Assembly (NCBI RefSeq): GCF_000719555.1 | Contig: NZ_JOGX01000015.1 | Location: forward strand, 1-64,000 | Length of the DNA: 64,000 nt | Reading direction: 5' to 3' | From: Streptomyces sp. NRRL F-5727 | GTDB taxonomy: Bacteria > Actinomycetota > Actinomycetes > Streptomycetales > Streptomycetaceae | In this document: positions 62,490 through 64,000 of the stretch, in pieces | Numbering within the stretch: the first letter of the stretch is position 1 | How the letters are laid out: every line of letters begins with the position of its first letter | The notes under the pieces: model-generated | What the model saw: the letters and a program-made list of their open reading frames with translations, nothing else | Told to the model about the DNA's origin: nothing | Databases searched by the model: none | Program-made: the position numbers and the translations under genes

Positions 62490-64000
62490 TCAGCCCCTGG
62501 TGCTGAACGAGACCGCGAGGTACTTCTTGTCGAGGGTCGAGCCGGACTCCCTCGGCTTGTTGGCGTAGGTGCCGGAGATGAAGAACCGGCCGTCGCTGTA
62601 GAGGAGTTCGGCGCCGGTGATCGAGAAGCTGGTCTCGATGTCCCGGCTCCCCTCGTCCGAGGGGTTCTCCAGGAGCAGCGTCGACTTCATCGTGCCCGCG
62701 TGGACGGAGACGAGCTGCCCGCCCTTGTCGTGCGGGGGGACCTTGTACGCGATGAGGTCGCCGCCGTCCATGCGCAGCGGCATCAGCACGTAGCCGTCGC
62801 CCGCGTCGGCCTTCTCCGGCGCCATCTTGCCGTCGGCGAGGCTGAAGGCGACGATCTCGTTGGTCTCGTCGCCGTACTCGCCGGTCGAGCCCTCGTGCTC
62901 CTCGGTCGGCAGGTAGAGCCGGTCGTCGCCGACGAGGGCCTGCGAGCACTCCTCGACCGAGGTGGAGCCGCACTCGGCCGCGTAGCGGTCCGCGTTGGCC
63001 GTGATCTTGGTCCGCAGCTTGCCGGTCTTCTCGTCGATGGAGAAGAAGTCCGAGATGCTGCTGCCGTCGTCGGCGGCGTCGCCGACGTTGGCCGCGACCA
63101 CCAGCGGCTTGGACGACACGACCGAGGCGTACTCGACGCCCTGGGGCATCTTGAACTGCGAGAGCGGCTTGCCCGACTTCGGGTCCAGGTTCTGGACGAG
63201 GACGGTCTGCGCGCCGTACTTGCCGCACTTGCGGACCGCGATGAGGCCGGCGCCGCCGCCGTACCCCATGTCGTAGCAGTTCTGGTCGTTGGACTGCGGC
63301 TTCCAGAGCACCTTGCCGGTGGCCGCGTCGAAGGCCGCGCCGCCGTCGGTGCCGCCGGCCGCGACGGTGCCGGCGCCGAGCGTCACCTCGCTGAAGCGGG
63401 CCTTCTCGTCGCCGCCGCCGCTGACGGAGGCGGACCAGAGCAGCTTGCCGGTGTTCAGGTCGAGCATGCCGACCTGGTTGCAGCTCTGGTAGTAGCGGGG
63501 CGCGACGCGCTTCTTCTCCTCGAAGAGCACCGGCACCTTGTTGTCCTCGGTCTTGTGCCGGGACGCACCACAGACCTGGCCGGCCAGCGGGATGGTCCAG
63601 GAGACCGTGCCCTTGTCGATGTCGTAGCCGACGACCGAGTTGATGCCCGTCTTCACGAAGGTCTTGTCGGTGATCCAGGAGCCGTCGACGGGCGTCGTGT
63701 CGGGCACCTTCGGCACGTCGACGCGGAAGGCGAGCCGGGCGTTCGTCTTCTCGCCCGGCTTCTCCTTGCCGTTGCCGCCGAGGCCGTTGCCGGCGCCACC
63801 GCCGGAACCGCCGCCGTCGCCACCCCCGTTCGGGGCCTGGGTCGTGCCGCCCGTGGGCTTGGCGTCCGTGGACGTGTCCGAGCCGGAGTTGGCGTACCAG
63901 ATGCCGCCGCCGACGATCAGCGCGACGGCCACGACCGCCGCGATGACGATCTGCGCCTGCGCCGACAGCTTCCTCCCGCCGCCGCCCGGCCCGGGAGCCG
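62490..64000 (-). CDS. Membrane-anchored PQQ-like beta-propeller protein (5' end cut off)
   Basis: At least 503 residues; the frame is open to the right edge, where a Pro/Gly-rich segment (PGPGGGGRKLSAQ) precedes one membrane helix (AQIVIAAVVAVALIVGGGIW). The GTG at 63932 is inside this helix and is not the start. The outside part has a Gly/Asn-rich linker and then PQQ/BamB-type repeats (VVGYDIDKGTVSWTIPL, MLDLNTGKLLWSASVS, AFDAATGKVLWKP, FSIDEKTGKLRTKI, AFSLADGKMAP) with several Cys pairs. Related Streptomyces proteins carry a Pro-rich cytoplasmic start; substrate or partner unknown. Confidence 0.85.
   Translation of the reverse strand, partial: APGPGGGGRKLSAQAQIVIAAVVAVALIVGGGIWYANSGSDTSTDAKPTGGTTQAPNGGGDGGGSGGGAGNGLGGNGKEKPGEKTNARLAFRVDVPKVPDTTPVDGSWITDKTFVKTGINSVVGYDIDKGTVSWTIPLAGQVCGASRHKTEDNKVPVLFEEKKRVAPRYYQSCNQVGMLDLNTGKLLWSASVSGGGDEKARFSEVTLGAGTVAAGGTDGGAAFDAATGKVLWKPQSNDQNCYDMGYGGGAGLIAVRKCGKYGAQTVLVQNLDPKSGKPLSQFKMPQGVEYASVVSSKPLVVAANVGDAADDGSSISDFFSIDEKTGKLRTKITANADRYAAECGSTSVEECSQALVGDDRLYLPTEEHEGSTGEYGDETNEIVAFSLADGKMAPEKADAGDGYVLMPLRMDGGDLIAYKVPPHDKGGQLVSVHAGTMKSTLLLENPSDEGSRDIETSFSITGAELLYSDGRFFISGTYANKPRESGSTLDKKYLAVSFSTRG

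Overview
The window is a stretch of actinobacterial, almost certainly Streptomyces, chromosome. The DNA is very GC-rich with G or C in nearly every third codon position, GTG and TTG starts are common, Shine-Dalgarno sites are GGAGG-like, and secreted lipoproteins, SUKH proteins and a class E sortase substrate are present. From memory, the housekeeping order (mfd, MacB-type ABC transporter, glmU, prs, rplY, pth, ppc, desaturase/TetR, tam, galTEK) is that of the Streptomyces core chromosome; I could not run a comparison. No IS element, integrase, CRISPR array or rRNA gene was seen.

Positions 1-19989 are the accessory part. They hold a cut-off membrane protein, a solitary HTH/N6-methylase/specificity-like fusion protein, a secreted protein with an internal duplication, and a polymorphic-toxin island: a 3580-residue RHS/YD-repeat protein with a Hint domain and a C-terminal HNH-type nuclease, an overlapping DUF4265 gene as probable immunity, and a convergent HEAT-repeat gene. 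Then come small membrane proteins, a GNAT acetyltransferase, an HNH lipoprotein and a divergent SCO6745-like/TetR pair sharing an operator.

Positions 19991-34725 hold mfd, the ABC exporter pair, an MFS drug exporter, a nitroreductase, an XRE/MmyB regulator divergent from a small secreted protein, an FG-GAP protein, a VOC protein and a DivIVA-like coiled-coil protein.

Positions 34850-39568 are a compact, divergently arranged deaminase/nuclease/SUKH locus: a YrhB-deaminase-SUKH-4 protein, a WHH-SUKH fusion, a YwqJ-type deaminase and a SUKH-3 protein. None has a secretion signal, so this looks like an intracellular effector/immunity locus. An orphan NarL-type kinase abuts it.

Positions 40952-51428 are the core: tRNA-Gln(UUG), glmU, prs, rplY with a long leader, pth, a membrane protein, a sortase substrate with TTGE repeats, ppc, and an acyl desaturase with its TetR regulator behind a tandem operator. 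Positions 51491-62476 hold two tandem FG-GAP paralogues with a shared leader and TTG starts, tam and a MarR gene around three phased operator-like dyads, two NarL-family regulators (one lacking the phosphorylation Asp), the overlapping galT-galE-galK operon and a small secreted protein. A PQQ-like beta-propeller protein runs off the right edge.

Many convergent gene pairs are separated by long perfect hairpins that probably act as bidirectional terminators. Functions come from motifs read by eye; starts were chosen by ribosome-binding site and coding context.
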